A stretch of 64,000 bases of DNA from Acetobacter oryzifermentans (GTDB lineage: Bacteria; Pseudomonadota; Alphaproteobacteria; Acetobacterales; Acetobacteraceae): the NCBI RefSeq assembly GCF_001628715.1, contig NZ_CP011120.1:1829501-1893500 (forward strand), read 5' to 3'. The position numbers and the translations under genes were made by a program. Shown here piece by piece: positions 1-9,394 of this stretch; positions within the stretch are counted from its first letter, which is position 1; each line of letters starts with the position of its first letter. Below the pieces are notes generated by a model. It was not told the origin of the DNA and ran no database searches. It was given only the letters and a program-made list of their open reading frames with translations.

Positions 1-279
1 TTGTGCTGGCACCATGCCCGTATCAACAGGTAAGCCACCACTTTCAGCTTCCAGCGCCAAGGGTGTGGGCGGTAAAGCACGCCAATCATACACCCCATTG
101 ATAGGCGGCATTTTATCTACGGAAGACGATGCAAAAGCCAACGAAGGAGCCTGAGCAAAGGCTTTATGGGCAAAAAACCCCGATGCCATGCCCCCCAGCG
201 TAAACTGCATAAGCGCACGCCGGTTTACCCGTGTTTTCTGCGCGGTCTCATCCATTGCACATTCAAACAGCTTCGGCAT
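1..279 (-). CDS. Secreted protein with Tat-like signal, N-terminal part only
   Basis: An open frame runs off the left edge of the window, leaving 93 N-terminal codons. The ATG at 279 is preceded by GGAAAG at a usable distance; an internal ATG at 255 has no ribosome binding site. The translation contains RVNRRALMQF followed by a hydrophobic stretch and a likely AFA-QA cleavage site near residue 45, which fits a signal peptide with a twin-arginine pair (not a perfect Tat consensus). The mature part starts APSLAFASSSVDKMPP. I do not recognise the family from this fragment. Confidence 0.6.
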   Translation of the reverse strand, partial: MPKLFECAMDETAQKTRVNRRALMQFTLGGMASGFFAHKAFAQAPSLAFASSSVDKMPPINGVYDWRALPPTPLALEAESGGLPVDTGMVPAQ

Positions 280-396
280 CTTGCTCGTCTTTCCGTTTCT
301 TTTCTGCGCCATCACACATACCCAGCGCATGACATATTCATGCCATACCATGCCGCTTTGTATTTAGCGCACGCAACGTAATCTGGTTTTGCACAA

Positions 397-430
397 TAAA
401 AAAGCCGCCCCCTTTACAGGGAGCGGCCTT
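397..430 (-). terminator. Intrinsic terminator of fusA
   Basis: On the minus strand GCCGCTCCC pairs with GGGGGCGGC across a short TGTAAA loop and is followed by TTTTTT. It lies about 30 bases downstream of the fusA stop codon. A near-identical GCCGC-type hairpin serves leuB at 47487-47525. Confidence 0.85.
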
Positions 431-459
431 TATATTCCGAAACCGAAAAACGGCTGAAA

Positions 460-2547
460 TTACTTGGACTGAGCCATAATTTCTTCAGCAACGTTGCGCG
501 GCACCGGATCGTAATGATGGAACTGCATGGTGAAGGAAGCGCGGCCCTTCGTCATGGAGCGCAGGTGAGAAATGTAGCCGAACATTTCTTTCAGCGGCAC
601 ATAAGCACGCACCATAACGGTGGAGCCGGAGGTTTCCTGGCTCTGGATCATGCCACGACGACGGTTCAGGTCACCCACCACGTCACCGACGTGATCGTTC
701 GGGGTGGTGATTTCCACGTCCATAATCGGTTCCAGAATAACCGGACCAGCTTTTTTCATGCCATCACGGAAGCAAGCCTTAGCCGCGATTTCGAACGCCA
801 GAGCGGACGAGTCAACGTCATGGTACTTACCGTCAAGCAGCGTGAACTTGAAGTCCACTGTCGGGAAGCCTGCCAGCACACCAGTAGAAGACTGAACGCG
901 AATACCCTTTTCAACGGCCGGGATGTATTCTCTGGGAACAGAACCACCAACAACCTTGTTTTCGAACAGGATACCTTCGTTACGTTCAACCGGCTGGAAC
1001 TCAATCTTCACTTCAGCGAACTGACCGGAACCACCAGACTGCTTTTTATGGGTATAGGTTTCCGTATGCGGCTGCGTGATGGTTTCACGGTATGCCACCT
1101 GCGGTGCACCCACATTTGCATCCACACCATATTCACGACGCAGACGGTCGATAATGATGTCCAGATGCAGTTCGCCCATGCCGGACAGAATAGTCTGGCC
1201 TGTTTCCTGATCGGTCTTGAGCTGCAGGGAGGGATCTTCACCAGCCAGCTTCTGCAGTGCCAGTGTCATCTTTTCCACTGCGTCCTTGGTTTTCGGTTCG
1301 ACGGAGATGTCGATAACCGGAACCGGGAAGGACATACGTTCCAGAACAACCGGATCTGCCGGATCTGCCAGCGTATCACCTGTCTGGGAATCTTTCAGAC
1401 CCACAAATGCAGCAATGTCACCAGCGTGCACTTCTGTCAGTTCTTCACGCTTATCAGCATGCATCTGATAGATACGGCCGATACGTTCCTTGTGGCCCTT
1501 GGTGGTGTTCAGAACCGTATCACCGGTTTTGAGCACGCCGCGATAAACGCGCACAAAGGTCAGCGTACCGTACTTATCGTTAATGATCTTAAAGGCCAGA
1601 CCAGCAAACTTACCATTGGGGTCAACCGGAATGATAGGCTGGTTTTTTTCGTCGTCTTCTTCACCTTCCGGCGGAGCACAACGAATACCTTCAACATCGT
1701 CCGGCGCTGGCAGGTAGTCGATAATGGCATCAAGCAGAGGCTGCACGCCTTTGTTCTTAAACGCCGTGCCGCACAGAACCGGACGGAATTCGCCAGAAAT
1801 AGCGCCCTTTTTGATGCAGCGCTTCAGGGTTTCAACAGAAACGTCACCCTTTTCGAAGTATTCTTCCATGGCTGCATCATCAACAGCCAGAGCTGTATCC
1901 AGCAGGTTCTGGCGTGCTTCTGCAGCCTTTTCCTTCAGGTCAGCCGGAATTTCTTCATCGTGGAACTTCGCGCCAAGTTCACCGCCTTCCCAGACGATAG
2001 CCTTCATTTCCACCAGATCAACAACGCCAACAAACTTGTCTTCTGCGCCAATTGGCAGCTGCAGCGGGATAGCAACGATATCCAGCTTTTCTTTCAGCGT
2101 ATCAAATGCACGGTAGAAGTCTGCACCGGTACGATCCAGCTTGTTGATGAAGATGATCCGAGGCACCTTGTAACGGTCTGCCAGACGCCAGTTGGTTTCG
2201 GACTGCGGCTGCACACCAGCCACACCTTCAATAATGAACACGGCCCCATCGAGCACACGCAAGGAGCGGTTCACTTCAATGTTGAAGTCGATATGTCCGG
2301 GCGTATCAATAATGTTGATACGGTGGCCGTCCCACTCACAGGTCACGGCGGCGGACGTAATGGTAATACCACGCTCACGTTCCTGAGCCATGTAGTCTGT
2401 TGTGGTGTTACCTTCGTGCACTTCACCAATTTTATGGGAAACACCGGTGTAGTACAGCATACGTTCGGTCGTGGTCGTCTTACCTGCGTCAATATGCGCG
2501 GTAATACCGATATTACGAATCTTGGACAGATCGGATGTGGCGGACAC
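460..2547 (-). CDS. fusA: Elongation factor G
   Basis: Translational GTPase that drives ribosomal translocation and, with ribosome recycling factor, subunit splitting; cytoplasmic. 695 residues, the usual bacterial length. The P-loop AHIDAGKT is at residues 17-24, the G3 motif DTPGH at 81-85, and the G4 motif NKLD near 135. The later beta-barrel and EF-G domains IV/V are complete. The start is GTG at 2547 with a strong GGAGG six bases upstream. Oddity: it does not sit in a str operon. rpmB is upstream and a secreted protein is downstream, with no rpsL, rpsG or tuf in view. A second EF-G copy elsewhere cannot be excluded. Confidence 0.97.
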   Translation of the reverse strand: MSATSDLSKIRNIGITAHIDAGKTTTTERMLYYTGVSHKIGEVHEGNTTTDYMAQERERGITITSAAVTCEWDGHRINIIDTPGHIDFNIEVNRSLRVLDGAVFIIEGVAGVQPQSETNWRLADRYKVPRIIFINKLDRTGADFYRAFDTLKEKLDIVAIPLQLPIGAEDKFVGVVDLVEMKAIVWEGGELGAKFHDEEIPADLKEKAAEARQNLLDTALAVDDAAMEEYFEKGDVSVETLKRCIKKGAISGEFRPVLCGTAFKNKGVQPLLDAIIDYLPAPDDVEGIRCAPPEGEEDDEKNQPIIPVDPNGKFAGLAFKIINDKYGTLTFVRVYRGVLKTGDTVLNTTKGHKERIGRIYQMHADKREELTEVHAGDIAAFVGLKDSQTGDTLADPADPVVLERMSFPVPVIDISVEPKTKDAVEKMTLALQKLAGEDPSLQLKTDQETGQTILSGMGELHLDIIIDRLRREYGVDANVGAPQVAYRETITQPHTETYTHKKQSGGSGQFAEVKIEFQPVERNEGILFENKVVGGSVPREYIPAVEKGIRVQSSTGVLAGFPTVDFKFTLLDGKYHDVDSSALAFEIAAKACFRDGMKKAGPVILEPIMDVEITTPNDHVGDVVGDLNRRRGMIQSQETSGSTVMVRAYVPLKEMFGYISHLRSMTKGRASFTMQFHHYDPVPRNVAEEIMAQSK

Positions 2548-2680
2548 GAAAACCTCCAGAAAACAGGTCAGGCGCGAATGGGAATCCCTTCGCGCCTGTG
2601 GCCGCCGCGCGCCGTATTGGCACCTGTGATGTTAAAATCTTCAGGAAACCCGGCTGCCGGAAACCGGCCGATAGACGACG

Positions 2681-2703
2681 ATGTCTGGCACCTTGCCAGA
2701 CAT
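2681..2703. other. Perfect hairpin between rpmB and fusA
   Basis: ATGTCTGGCA and TGCCAGACAT form a perfect 10-bp inverted repeat with a 3-nt loop. It lies in the 228-base gap between the rpmB stop and the fusA start. No T-run follows on either strand, so it is not a classical terminator. It could end rpmB transcripts, protect the 3' end, or be part of the fusA 5' leader. A second GC-rich imperfect hairpin (around 2651-2670) lies closer to fusA. Confidence 0.6.
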
Positions 2704-2775
2704 CTACACCGCAGAAACCGGCCCACTCCACCAAAAGAGCAGATCCGGCTCCACTGAATTAGGTAAACCCCTGAA

Positions 2776-3081
2776 TCAGGCGCCTGCGGCTGCCTGTTTT
2801 TTGGCCTGAGCGCGCAGAACGCGGCGCTTGATGACCTGTGCTTCTTCAGGAAGCTTGCGGTTAGGCGTGCTCAGCAGGAATGCATCCAAGCCGCCATTGT
2901 GTTCAATGGTGCGCAGGCCACGAGCACTTACGCGCATACGCACGGCAGAACCCAGAGTTTCGGAAACCAAGGACGCATCCTGCAGGTTCGGCAGGAAGCG
3001 ACGGCGGGATTTGTTGTTAGCGTGGCTGACGTTGTTTCCGGTCAGCACACCTTTGCCGGTAATCTGGCAACGACGGGACAT
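2776..3081 (-). CDS. rpmB: 50S ribosomal protein L28
   Basis: Ribosomal large-subunit protein. 101 residues, starting [11 protein letters not shown], with the family's [16 protein letters not shown] segment (about residues 19-34) and a basic C-terminus. The ATG at 3081 is preceded by AAGGATGAG. It is a single gene with no L33 partner next to it. Confidence 0.96.
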   Translation of the reverse strand: MSRRCQITGKGVLTGNNVSHANNKSRRRFLPNLQDASLVSETLGSAVRMRVSARGLRTIEHNGGLDAFLLSTPNRKLPEEAQVIKRRVLRAQAKKQAAAGA

Positions 3082-3198
3082 TGTCTCATCCTTGTCTTAT
3101 ACAAAATAGGAACAGAGGGCCGAGACAAGCGCCCGGCGACCACATTCAGGATTGGCGCGGCTTATGGCTTAGCCACGGCTTTCAGTCAAGGGTTGTGC

Positions 3199-3492
3199 TC
3201 AGGCTTTCTCGTTTTCCTGCCCGGTCTGTGCCCGAACAGACGCATGCACTTCACCCGATCTAACGCTCTGAGCAGCTGAATCGAGAATGCGCAAAACGGT
3301 GTCCTTATCCATAATCTGGGCAAGAATACCTACAGAATTACCCAAAAGAGCGGATGCCACTGCCAGCGGCGGATATTTTTCACTCCGCAGATGTTCAATA
3401 GCGTGCTGAATAACCATATCGCACCGCGCCAGATCTTCGGGCACATCCATGTTCGGGCCTGCTGCGGGAGTCTGCCCTGCTGTTTCGGTCAT
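3199..3492 (-). CDS. Small conserved-looking protein of unknown function
   Basis: 97 residues from the ATG at 3492, chosen because AAGGA lies 8 bases upstream; the open frame extends further to 3561 but without a ribosome binding site. It is acidic in the middle and predicted alpha-helical (residues about 20-80, DLARCDMVIQHAIEHLRSEK). There is no signal peptide, membrane segment or metal motif. It sits between rpmB and the ABC transporter on the same strand. I do not recognise the family. Confidence 0.6.
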   Translation of the reverse strand: MTETAGQTPAAGPNMDVPEDLARCDMVIQHAIEHLRSEKYPPLAVASALLGNSVGILAQIMDKDTVLRILDSAAQSVRSGEVHASVRAQTGQENEKA

Positions 3493-3588
3493 CTCTTTTG
3501 ATCCTTCATTTTTCTGCGTCCCACATTCTCTGCGGGCGCGCGATTCGTCAGACACAGCCAAGCCTTACCAGCAGGCCTCCGCCTTTTA

Positions 3589-5430
3589 TCACGTCTCCTG
3601 CCCGCTTTCTCCCCCCTGAGCAGCCCACATGGATGCATACACCTCATTCTGGGCCAGCAGGGCTGCATGCGTGCCACGCTCAACAATATGCCCCTTGGCC
3701 ATCACCAAAATTTCGTCTGCATCCACAATGGTGGACAAACGGTGGGCAATAACAAGAGTTGTGCGGCGTGCGGAAACCGTTTTAAGCGCTGCCTGTATTT
3801 CTTTTTCAGTATGTGTGTCTAACGCACTCGTGGCCTCGTCAAGCACAAGAACGCGTGGGTCTTTCAAAATCGTGCGGGCAATGGCCACTCGCTGCTTTTC
3901 TCCGCCGGACAGTTTAAGCCCGCGTTCACCCACCTGTGTTTCATACCCTTCGGGCAAGGACATGATAAAATCATGTATCTGCGCCAACTGGGCCGCATGC
4001 TGCACCTCTGCCGGTGTAGCCCCTAAGCGACCATAGGCAATGTTGTAACCAATGCTCTCGTTAAACAGCACGGTATCCTGCGGCACCACACCAATGGCGG
4101 CACGCAAGTCTGCCTGCCGATAATCGCGCACATCGTGCCCATCTACCAACACAGAACCCGACCACACATCGTAAAACCGAAACAACAACCGGCTGATGGT
4201 AGATTTCCCCGCCCCTGTCGTGCCTACAATGGCAACCTTACGGCCCGGCGCCACCTCAAAGCTGATACCGTGCAGAATTTCACGCTCTGGCCGGTATCCA
4301 AAATGCACATCCCTAAACGCCACCCGTGCAGGCGCAGAAACCTGCAAGCGTGTGGCTATAGGGAGAGGATGCGCAGGATCTGCAACTTCCACTTCCTCTT
4401 CCGTCAGCCCTAGCATGTGTTCCAGATCAACCAGTGCAGTGCGAATGGCAGAATAGACAGAACCCAGAAAATTCAGTGGCCCATAAAGTTGCAGCAGATA
4501 CGTGTTGACCATAACAAACTCGCCAACCGTAATGCGCCCGGCCTCAATATCGTGCCCACCCAACAGCATAATGGCCGTAAGAGACAAAGCGATAATGGCT
4601 GCCTGCCCGAAATTGAGAAAGCCTAAGGAATACTGCGTTTTGCGCGCGGCCTGTTCGTAGCGCGCCTGTGCACTATCATACCTTTGGGCTTCGTGCGTTT
4701 CGTTGCCAAAATATTTTACGGTTTCGTAATTCAGCAGGCTATCTAGCGCCTTGCCTGTGGCCTCGCTGTTGGTTTCATTCATCTCACGCCGGATTCCCAA
4801 CCGCCAAGATGTAAACCGTACGGTAAACAGAATGTAGGCCGCAATCATCAGCGCCATCAGCGCCACATACTGCCAATTAAAAACACGCCAGATAACCACC
4901 ATCACCAACGCCGCCTGCAGGATGGTGGGGGAAATAGACATGATCATCCGCAGCAGCGTTTCCACGGCCTCTGTCCCGCGCTCAATAGCACGCGTGACCC
5001 CTCCGGTGCGCCTATCCAGATGAAAGCGCAAGGAGAGCGCATGCATATGCTCAAAACTGCGGTAAGCCGCCTGCCTTGCCACCCTAAACCGGACTGGCGC
5101 AAATAAAGCATCTCGCAAATTGGTAAGGGCCGCGGAAACCAGCCGCACCAATCCGTAACAGAGAATTAAAGCCGCAGGCGCCATGGCCAGCGAGTGAGGA
5201 TGCGTAAACCTATCCACCACCTGGCTGTAAACTAACGGAACACCCAACGTGGCCAGTTCGCCCCCAAGCATAACCACAAGAACCAGCACAACCCGCCAAC
5301 GCAGGGCACGATTTTCCTGTGGCCACAAATATGGCAGCAAACGCGAAAGTGTGATGGAAACCGGCTTTTTAAGCGGCCCGGCAGCCGCGCGACGTGGTGG
5401 CATAACTCGCATGTGCCATGCTGGGCGCAT
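3589..5430 (-). CDS. ABC exporter of the Atm1/HMT1 (heavy metal, Fe-S related) type
   Basis: Half-size ABC exporter: an N-terminal six-helix transmembrane domain (about residues 30-330) followed by a nucleotide-binding domain. The latter has Walker A GTTGAGKST, signature LSGGE, Walker B VLVLDEATSALD and an AHRLST switch. The overall sequence, especially the core around LLNYETVKYFGNE, matches the Atm1/HMT1 group. That group exports glutathione-linked sulfur or metal species from the cytosolic face. The start is uncertain: ATG 5430 (613 aa), ATG 5412 or 5403, and GTG 5499 are all in frame, and none has a good ribosome binding site. Both glutathione synthesis genes are also in the window. Confidence 0.85.
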   Translation of the reverse strand: MRPAWHMRVMPPRRAAAGPLKKPVSITLSRLLPYLWPQENRALRWRVVLVLVVMLGGELATLGVPLVYSQVVDRFTHPHSLAMAPAALILCYGLVRLVSAALTNLRDALFAPVRFRVARQAAYRSFEHMHALSLRFHLDRRTGGVTRAIERGTEAVETLLRMIMSISPTILQAALVMVVIWRVFNWQYVALMALMIAAYILFTVRFTSWRLGIRREMNETNSEATGKALDSLLNYETVKYFGNETHEAQRYDSAQARYEQAARKTQYSLGFLNFGQAAIIALSLTAIMLLGGHDIEAGRITVGEFVMVNTYLLQLYGPLNFLGSVYSAIRTALVDLEHMLGLTEEEVEVADPAHPLPIATRLQVSAPARVAFRDVHFGYRPEREILHGISFEVAPGRKVAIVGTTGAGKSTISRLLFRFYDVWSGSVLVDGHDVRDYRQADLRAAIGVVPQDTVLFNESIGYNIAYGRLGATPAEVQHAAQLAQIHDFIMSLPEGYETQVGERGLKLSGGEKQRVAIARTILKDPRVLVLDEATSALDTHTEKEIQAALKTVSARRTTLVIAHRLSTIVDADEILVMAKGHIVERGTHAALLAQNEVYASMWAAQGGESGQET

Positions 5431-5521
5431 TTTGCAACCCCGCCACACCTTGCCACCGCCTTTGCCACACCCGATAACAACCTTAAACACGCTCGGCACA
5501 GTTCAACAGGATTTTGTTTCC

Positions 5522-6394
5522 ATGTCCCCCGACACCACGCCCTTTCTTCGGCATCTCAGGCAGTGCAACACTGCTATCATTCCTGGCAAACGTGCCCCTT
5601 TTTCTCTGGCTGGCACATCTGCCGGGTGGATTACGCCAGAACTGTTCGACAGGCTGGAAAAAGCAGGCTTGGGCAACCGCACAACAGGTTTTAACCTGCC
5701 AGACCCGAGCAAGCTGGAAGCTTTGGGTGAAGCTTTGGCGCAAGAAGGTTTTTACCGCTCCCACCACGAACTGTTTGATGTGCGAACAGATGTAGGTGAA
5801 CCTGCCATTGCCCGCATTGATCGTGGAGCCTTGCCTCTTTTTGGGCTGGTGGCCACGGGCGTGCACATGAACGGGCTGGTGCGCAAAGCAGACGGTCTTT
5901 ATCTGTGGACAGGACGCCGGGCTGCAAACAAGCGGCTAGACCCTTCCAAGCTAGACCACTTGGTAGCAGGCGGCGTACCTACAGGCCACACCCCGCGTGA
6001 AGCCCTGATTAAGGAAGCAGCAGAAGAAGCCAGCATTCCCCACAATCTTGTAGCTCAGGCACAGGAAACGGGGCATCTGGTTTACGCCATGGAGCGGCCA
6101 GAAGGACTAAGGCGAGATATTCTTGTTTGTTATGATCTCTACCTGCCTGAAAGCTTTGAGCCAGAAGCCGCTGATGGCGAAGTGGAATCTTTCGCGCTGT
6201 TGCCGCTAGCTAAAGTGTTTCAGATTGTGCGAGATACGGATGAATTTAAGTTCAACGTCAATCTGGTACTGATTGATCTGTTCCTGCGCCATGGCCTGAT
6301 AGATGCCAACACATTAGCAGGCCAACAGCTACGCACGGGGCTTAACCACGGTCTTTCCGCTGCCAGCCCCGGACACCACCCTGTTTCAGCCTGA
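5522..6394 (+). CDS. Nudix hydrolase with N-terminal DUF4743 domain
   Basis: 290 residues from the ATG at 5522 (AGGA 10 bases upstream; the open frame continues upstream but overlaps the divergent ABC gene). The first ~120 residues resemble the DUF4743 domain found ahead of Nudix domains in Tnr3-like thiamine pyrophosphokinases. The Nudix box is at about 151-172, with core REALIKEAAEEAS. The substrate is probably a nucleoside or thiamine diphosphate derivative, but this is inferred from the family only. It is divergent from the ABC exporter and convergent with glnD, the two stop codons being only 4 bases apart. Confidence 0.8.
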   Translation: MSPDTTPFLRHLRQCNTAIIPGKRAPFSLAGTSAGWITPELFDRLEKAGLGNRTTGFNLPDPSKLEALGEALAQEGFYRSHHELFDVRTDVGEPAIARIDRGALPLFGLVATGVHMNGLVRKADGLYLWTGRRAANKRLDPSKLDHLVAGGVPTGHTPREALIKEAAEEASIPHNLVAQAQETGHLVYAMERPEGLRRDILVCYDLYLPESFEPEAADGEVESFALLPLAKVFQIVRDTDEFKFNVNLVLIDLFLRHGLIDANTLAGQQLRTGLNHGLSAASPGHHPVSA

Positions 6395-6406
6395 TTTTTC
6401 AGGCTG
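6387..6406. other. Inverted repeat spanning the stop codons of the Nudix gene and glnD
   Basis: CAGCCTGA-TTTT-TCAGGCTG is a perfect 8-bp stem. Each arm contains the stop codon of one of the two convergent genes (plus-strand TGA at 6392-6394, minus-strand TGA at 6399-6401). No long T-run follows on either side, so bidirectional termination is plausible but not shown. Confidence 0.6.
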
Positions 6407-9389
6407 AATAGCGGGCATCTGCGCAAGCGCTGGCCTCGGCTTCAGCTTCCTTCAGCCCGGCCAGCAAGCGCTCACGGATTTCCTCCAGCCGTTTTTTATC
6501 CGTAATTTTCAGGCCAAACAGGTCTTTTACGTAAAAAACGTCCACTGCTCGCACACCATACGTGGTGATATGAGCAGAGGCAATTTGCAGGTTCTCACGG
6601 CTCATGGCGGCCGTGACATCATGCAGTAGGCCGGGACGATCGCGCCCGTTGATTTCAATAACGGTGTAAGTATTGGAAATGCCGTTATCTATCACCACAC
6701 GTGGCGGAACATGAATGGCCCGCATACGCATGGGCATGTGCCCAAATCCGGCCCGCGCAATTTCTTCACTAATATCAATATGGCCGCTTAAGCCCTGCTC
6801 GATTAAAGATGCCAAACGGGCAAGCTTGTGTGTTTCTTCATAGGCCTGTCCAGAGGTATCCTGAATCCAGAACGTATCCAGCGCCATGCCGTGTGTCATG
6901 GTATGAATACGCGCATCCACAATGGAAGCCCCTGCCAAAGCCAAAGCCCCTGCTATTTTGGAAAACAGGCCCGGCACGTCCACTGTGTAAATGGTTACTT
7001 CCGTCACCCCACGCGCAGGCAGAGGCAGCACTTCTACCGTAAGTGGTGCATCCTTGGCATCTGCCGCCCGGATAAGCCGTGCATGGCGGCGATGTGTCTC
7101 ATAGTCGAAGGAAAGCCAGTAACCAGCGTAACCCAGCCCTAAAAAGCGTTCGATATCCTTTTGAGGAACGCCTTCTTCAGTGAGAATATCGGCTGTAATT
7201 TCCTTGGCATGGCGCACGCGCACATCTCGTTCCGTGGTGGCCAGACCACCGGCCAGAACTTCTGCTACACGCACATATAGCTCACGCAGCAGCGTGGCCT
7301 TCCATGCGTTCCACACGCGGGAACTCACGGCGCGCATGTCCACAATAGTCAGCAGCAACAGCAGCCGCAGACGTTCTGGAGACTGCACAATGTCTGCCAC
7401 ATCCAAAATGGTTTTGGGGTCATCAATATCGCGCTGGAACGCTGTATGGCTCAGCAGCAGATGATGCAGCACCAACCACGAAACAGTTTCTGTTTCTTCG
7501 CCGGACATACCTAAGCGCGGGCAAAGTTCAGCCGCAATTTCTGCCCCGATTTCAGAATGGTCTCCACCCCGGCCCTTGGCAACATCATGCAATAGAACGG
7601 ACATATACAACGCCCGTTTGGAATGCAGCCCTTTTACCAGTTCATAGGCAATGGGGATTTCATCCGCCATGCGGCCAGAGGCCACTTCATCCAGAATACG
7701 CACGGCTTCTATGGTGTGCTCATCCACCGTAAACACGTGGTACGTATCAAACTGCATCTGCCCGACAATGCGCGCCCAATCTGGAATCAGACGGCCAAAA
7801 ATGCCGGTTTCGTTCAGAATATGCAGCCAGTGCGCATGCCCTGCTGGCGGATATTCCCCATAAGCAGCAGAATAGGACAAACCACTTTCTTCCACTACGG
7901 AAGGCACAGAAGCCGTTGTCGGACGACGGCGTGGTTTTTGCTCCACCGTGGATTCATCACCACACAGCAGATCAAGGAAAATACGCGCGGCTTCCGGGTT
8001 ATCCCGCAGGCTGGTAGCCCGCCGCTCCCACCGGATGAGCTGATGCCGCGCCAACGGGTGCAGCGGACGGCGGCGCACACGCGCCCAATCCAGAATCTGC
8101 ATCATTTTAATGGGTTCTTGATCGAAACTTACGCCACGATCAGGCAGAATCTGGCCATCCAGTAAGGTAAACCCGGCTTGCCGCATAGCTTCATCTGGCT
8201 TGGCGGCATTGGCCACCGGCCCTTGGGCCTGCCGAAGCACAGCGGGTTCTAAAACATGGGTTAACCGCATAACTTCCCGGGCTGTCAGGAAGTAGTGGCG
8301 CATAAAGCGCTCTACCCCATTTTGGCGCCCGTGCCGGGTATATCCCATGCGTGCGCCAATAACGGGCTGCATGTCAAAGGTCAGCCGTTCTTCTGCACGC
8401 CCTGCCACGTAGTGCAGATGCAAACGCACTGTCCACAAAAAGTCCCAAGACCGGCGGGCACGTGCGGCTTCCTGCTCTGTGAGCAGCCCCATCCAGATAA
8501 ATTCCGGAGCCAGAAGATCTTTGACATGGCGCGTGCCAAAAGTGTTGCGGCACATCCAGTACAGGGTTTGCAGATCACGCAGCCCCCCGCGCCCTTCCTT
8601 TATGTTGGGCTCTACCAGATACGGGCTATCACCAAACCGCCGGTGGCGTTCCAAACGTTCACGCCGTTTATCATGAATAAAGCCAGCGGCACCTGCATCC
8701 ACACAGGCTAGAATATAGCGGGCCTCAAACGTGGCAAAAAGGGCTGAATCCCCAGCCAACAAACGCGCATCAAGCAGCGCGGTGCGCACTGTGGTATCTT
8801 TTTTAGCTTCTTCAATACATTCATTGATTGTGCGGGTGGCATGCCCCACCTTCACACCCAGATCCCACAGGAAATATAGAACGTATTCAATAAGAGGATG
8901 TGCCCGTTCTGCACTTTCTTCCGCCACCAGAAACAGCAGATCAATATCGCTGAACGGGGCCAAAAGCCCGCGCCCATAACCACCCGTGGCGGCAATGGCA
9001 AAGCTGGGCAGCATGCCACTTTCTACAGTGCCCGCCCCAATGGTGGCGCGTACGGCCAGATCAACAATGGCACGCACCATAACATCGGTAAAAACAGCTA
9101 TCTTTTTGGCTGCCCCAGCGCCTTTAAGTTCATGCCGTTCAAAACGGTTGCGTATATCCGCCTGATACCGCCCAAGATGACGGCGGAAAATGGCAACAGC
9201 ATCATCCCGTTCAGGAATAACCGCATCTTCCGGTGTTGCATCTCTTAATTCCCGCGTCAGACACGCAGAAAGCATTTCTGGCGTTAGGGTTGCCAGCATG
9301 GTCATGTCGGACTGCTGCGCTGCGGCAGGCTCTACGGAAGGGGTGGGCATGAGAGGCGAGTTCTGCTCCTGAATGGGGTCTGGCGTCAT
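6399..9389 (-). CDS. glnD: Bifunctional PII uridylyltransferase / uridylyl-removing enzyme
   Basis: Nitrogen sensor that uridylylates PII at low glutamine and removes UMP at high glutamine. 996 residues: nucleotidyltransferase motif GGYGRG (136-141) with DID (148-150), an HD domain (HD at 601-602, followed by HSEIG), and two C-terminal ACT domains (EVTIYTVDVPGLFSKIAG and VIEINGRDRPGLLHDVT). It starts six bases after the mutS stop, so it is the last gene of a TPR-mutS-glnD operon. Odd: about 35 extra Pro/Arg/Ser-rich residues (roughly 478-515) sit between the transferase and HD parts, where most homologues have a short link. Confidence 0.95.
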   Translation of the reverse strand: MTPDPIQEQNSPLMPTPSVEPAAAQQSDMTMLATLTPEMLSACLTRELRDATPEDAVIPERDDAVAIFRRHLGRYQADIRNRFERHELKGAGAAKKIAVFTDVMVRAIVDLAVRATIGAGTVESGMLPSFAIAATGGYGRGLLAPFSDIDLLFLVAEESAERAHPLIEYVLYFLWDLGVKVGHATRTINECIEEAKKDTTVRTALLDARLLAGDSALFATFEARYILACVDAGAAGFIHDKRRERLERHRRFGDSPYLVEPNIKEGRGGLRDLQTLYWMCRNTFGTRHVKDLLAPEFIWMGLLTEQEAARARRSWDFLWTVRLHLHYVAGRAEERLTFDMQPVIGARMGYTRHGRQNGVERFMRHYFLTAREVMRLTHVLEPAVLRQAQGPVANAAKPDEAMRQAGFTLLDGQILPDRGVSFDQEPIKMMQILDWARVRRRPLHPLARHQLIRWERRATSLRDNPEAARIFLDLLCGDESTVEQKPRRRPTTASVPSVVEESGLSYSAAYGEYPPAGHAHWLHILNETGIFGRLIPDWARIVGQMQFDTYHVFTVDEHTIEAVRILDEVASGRMADEIPIAYELVKGLHSKRALYMSVLLHDVAKGRGGDHSEIGAEIAAELCPRLGMSGEETETVSWLVLHHLLLSHTAFQRDIDDPKTILDVADIVQSPERLRLLLLLTIVDMRAVSSRVWNAWKATLLRELYVRVAEVLAGGLATTERDVRVRHAKEITADILTEEGVPQKDIERFLGLGYAGYWLSFDYETHRRHARLIRAADAKDAPLTVEVLPLPARGVTEVTIYTVDVPGLFSKIAGALALAGASIVDARIHTMTHGMALDTFWIQDTSGQAYEETHKLARLASLIEQGLSGHIDISEEIARAGFGHMPMRMRAIHVPPRVVIDNGISNTYTVIEINGRDRPGLLHDVTAAMSRENLQIASAHITTYGVRAVDVFYVKDLFGLKITDKKRLEEIRERLLAGLKEAEAEASACADARYSA

Positions 9390-9394
9390 AGTGT

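Noticed and set aside
514..2757. A 747-codon open frame antisense to fusA
   Set aside because: It mirrors fusA almost exactly. The translation is rich in Asn, His, Phe and Arg with no recognisable domain, and there is no ribosome binding site. EF-G motifs on the other strand are perfect, so this is a shadow of its codon bias.
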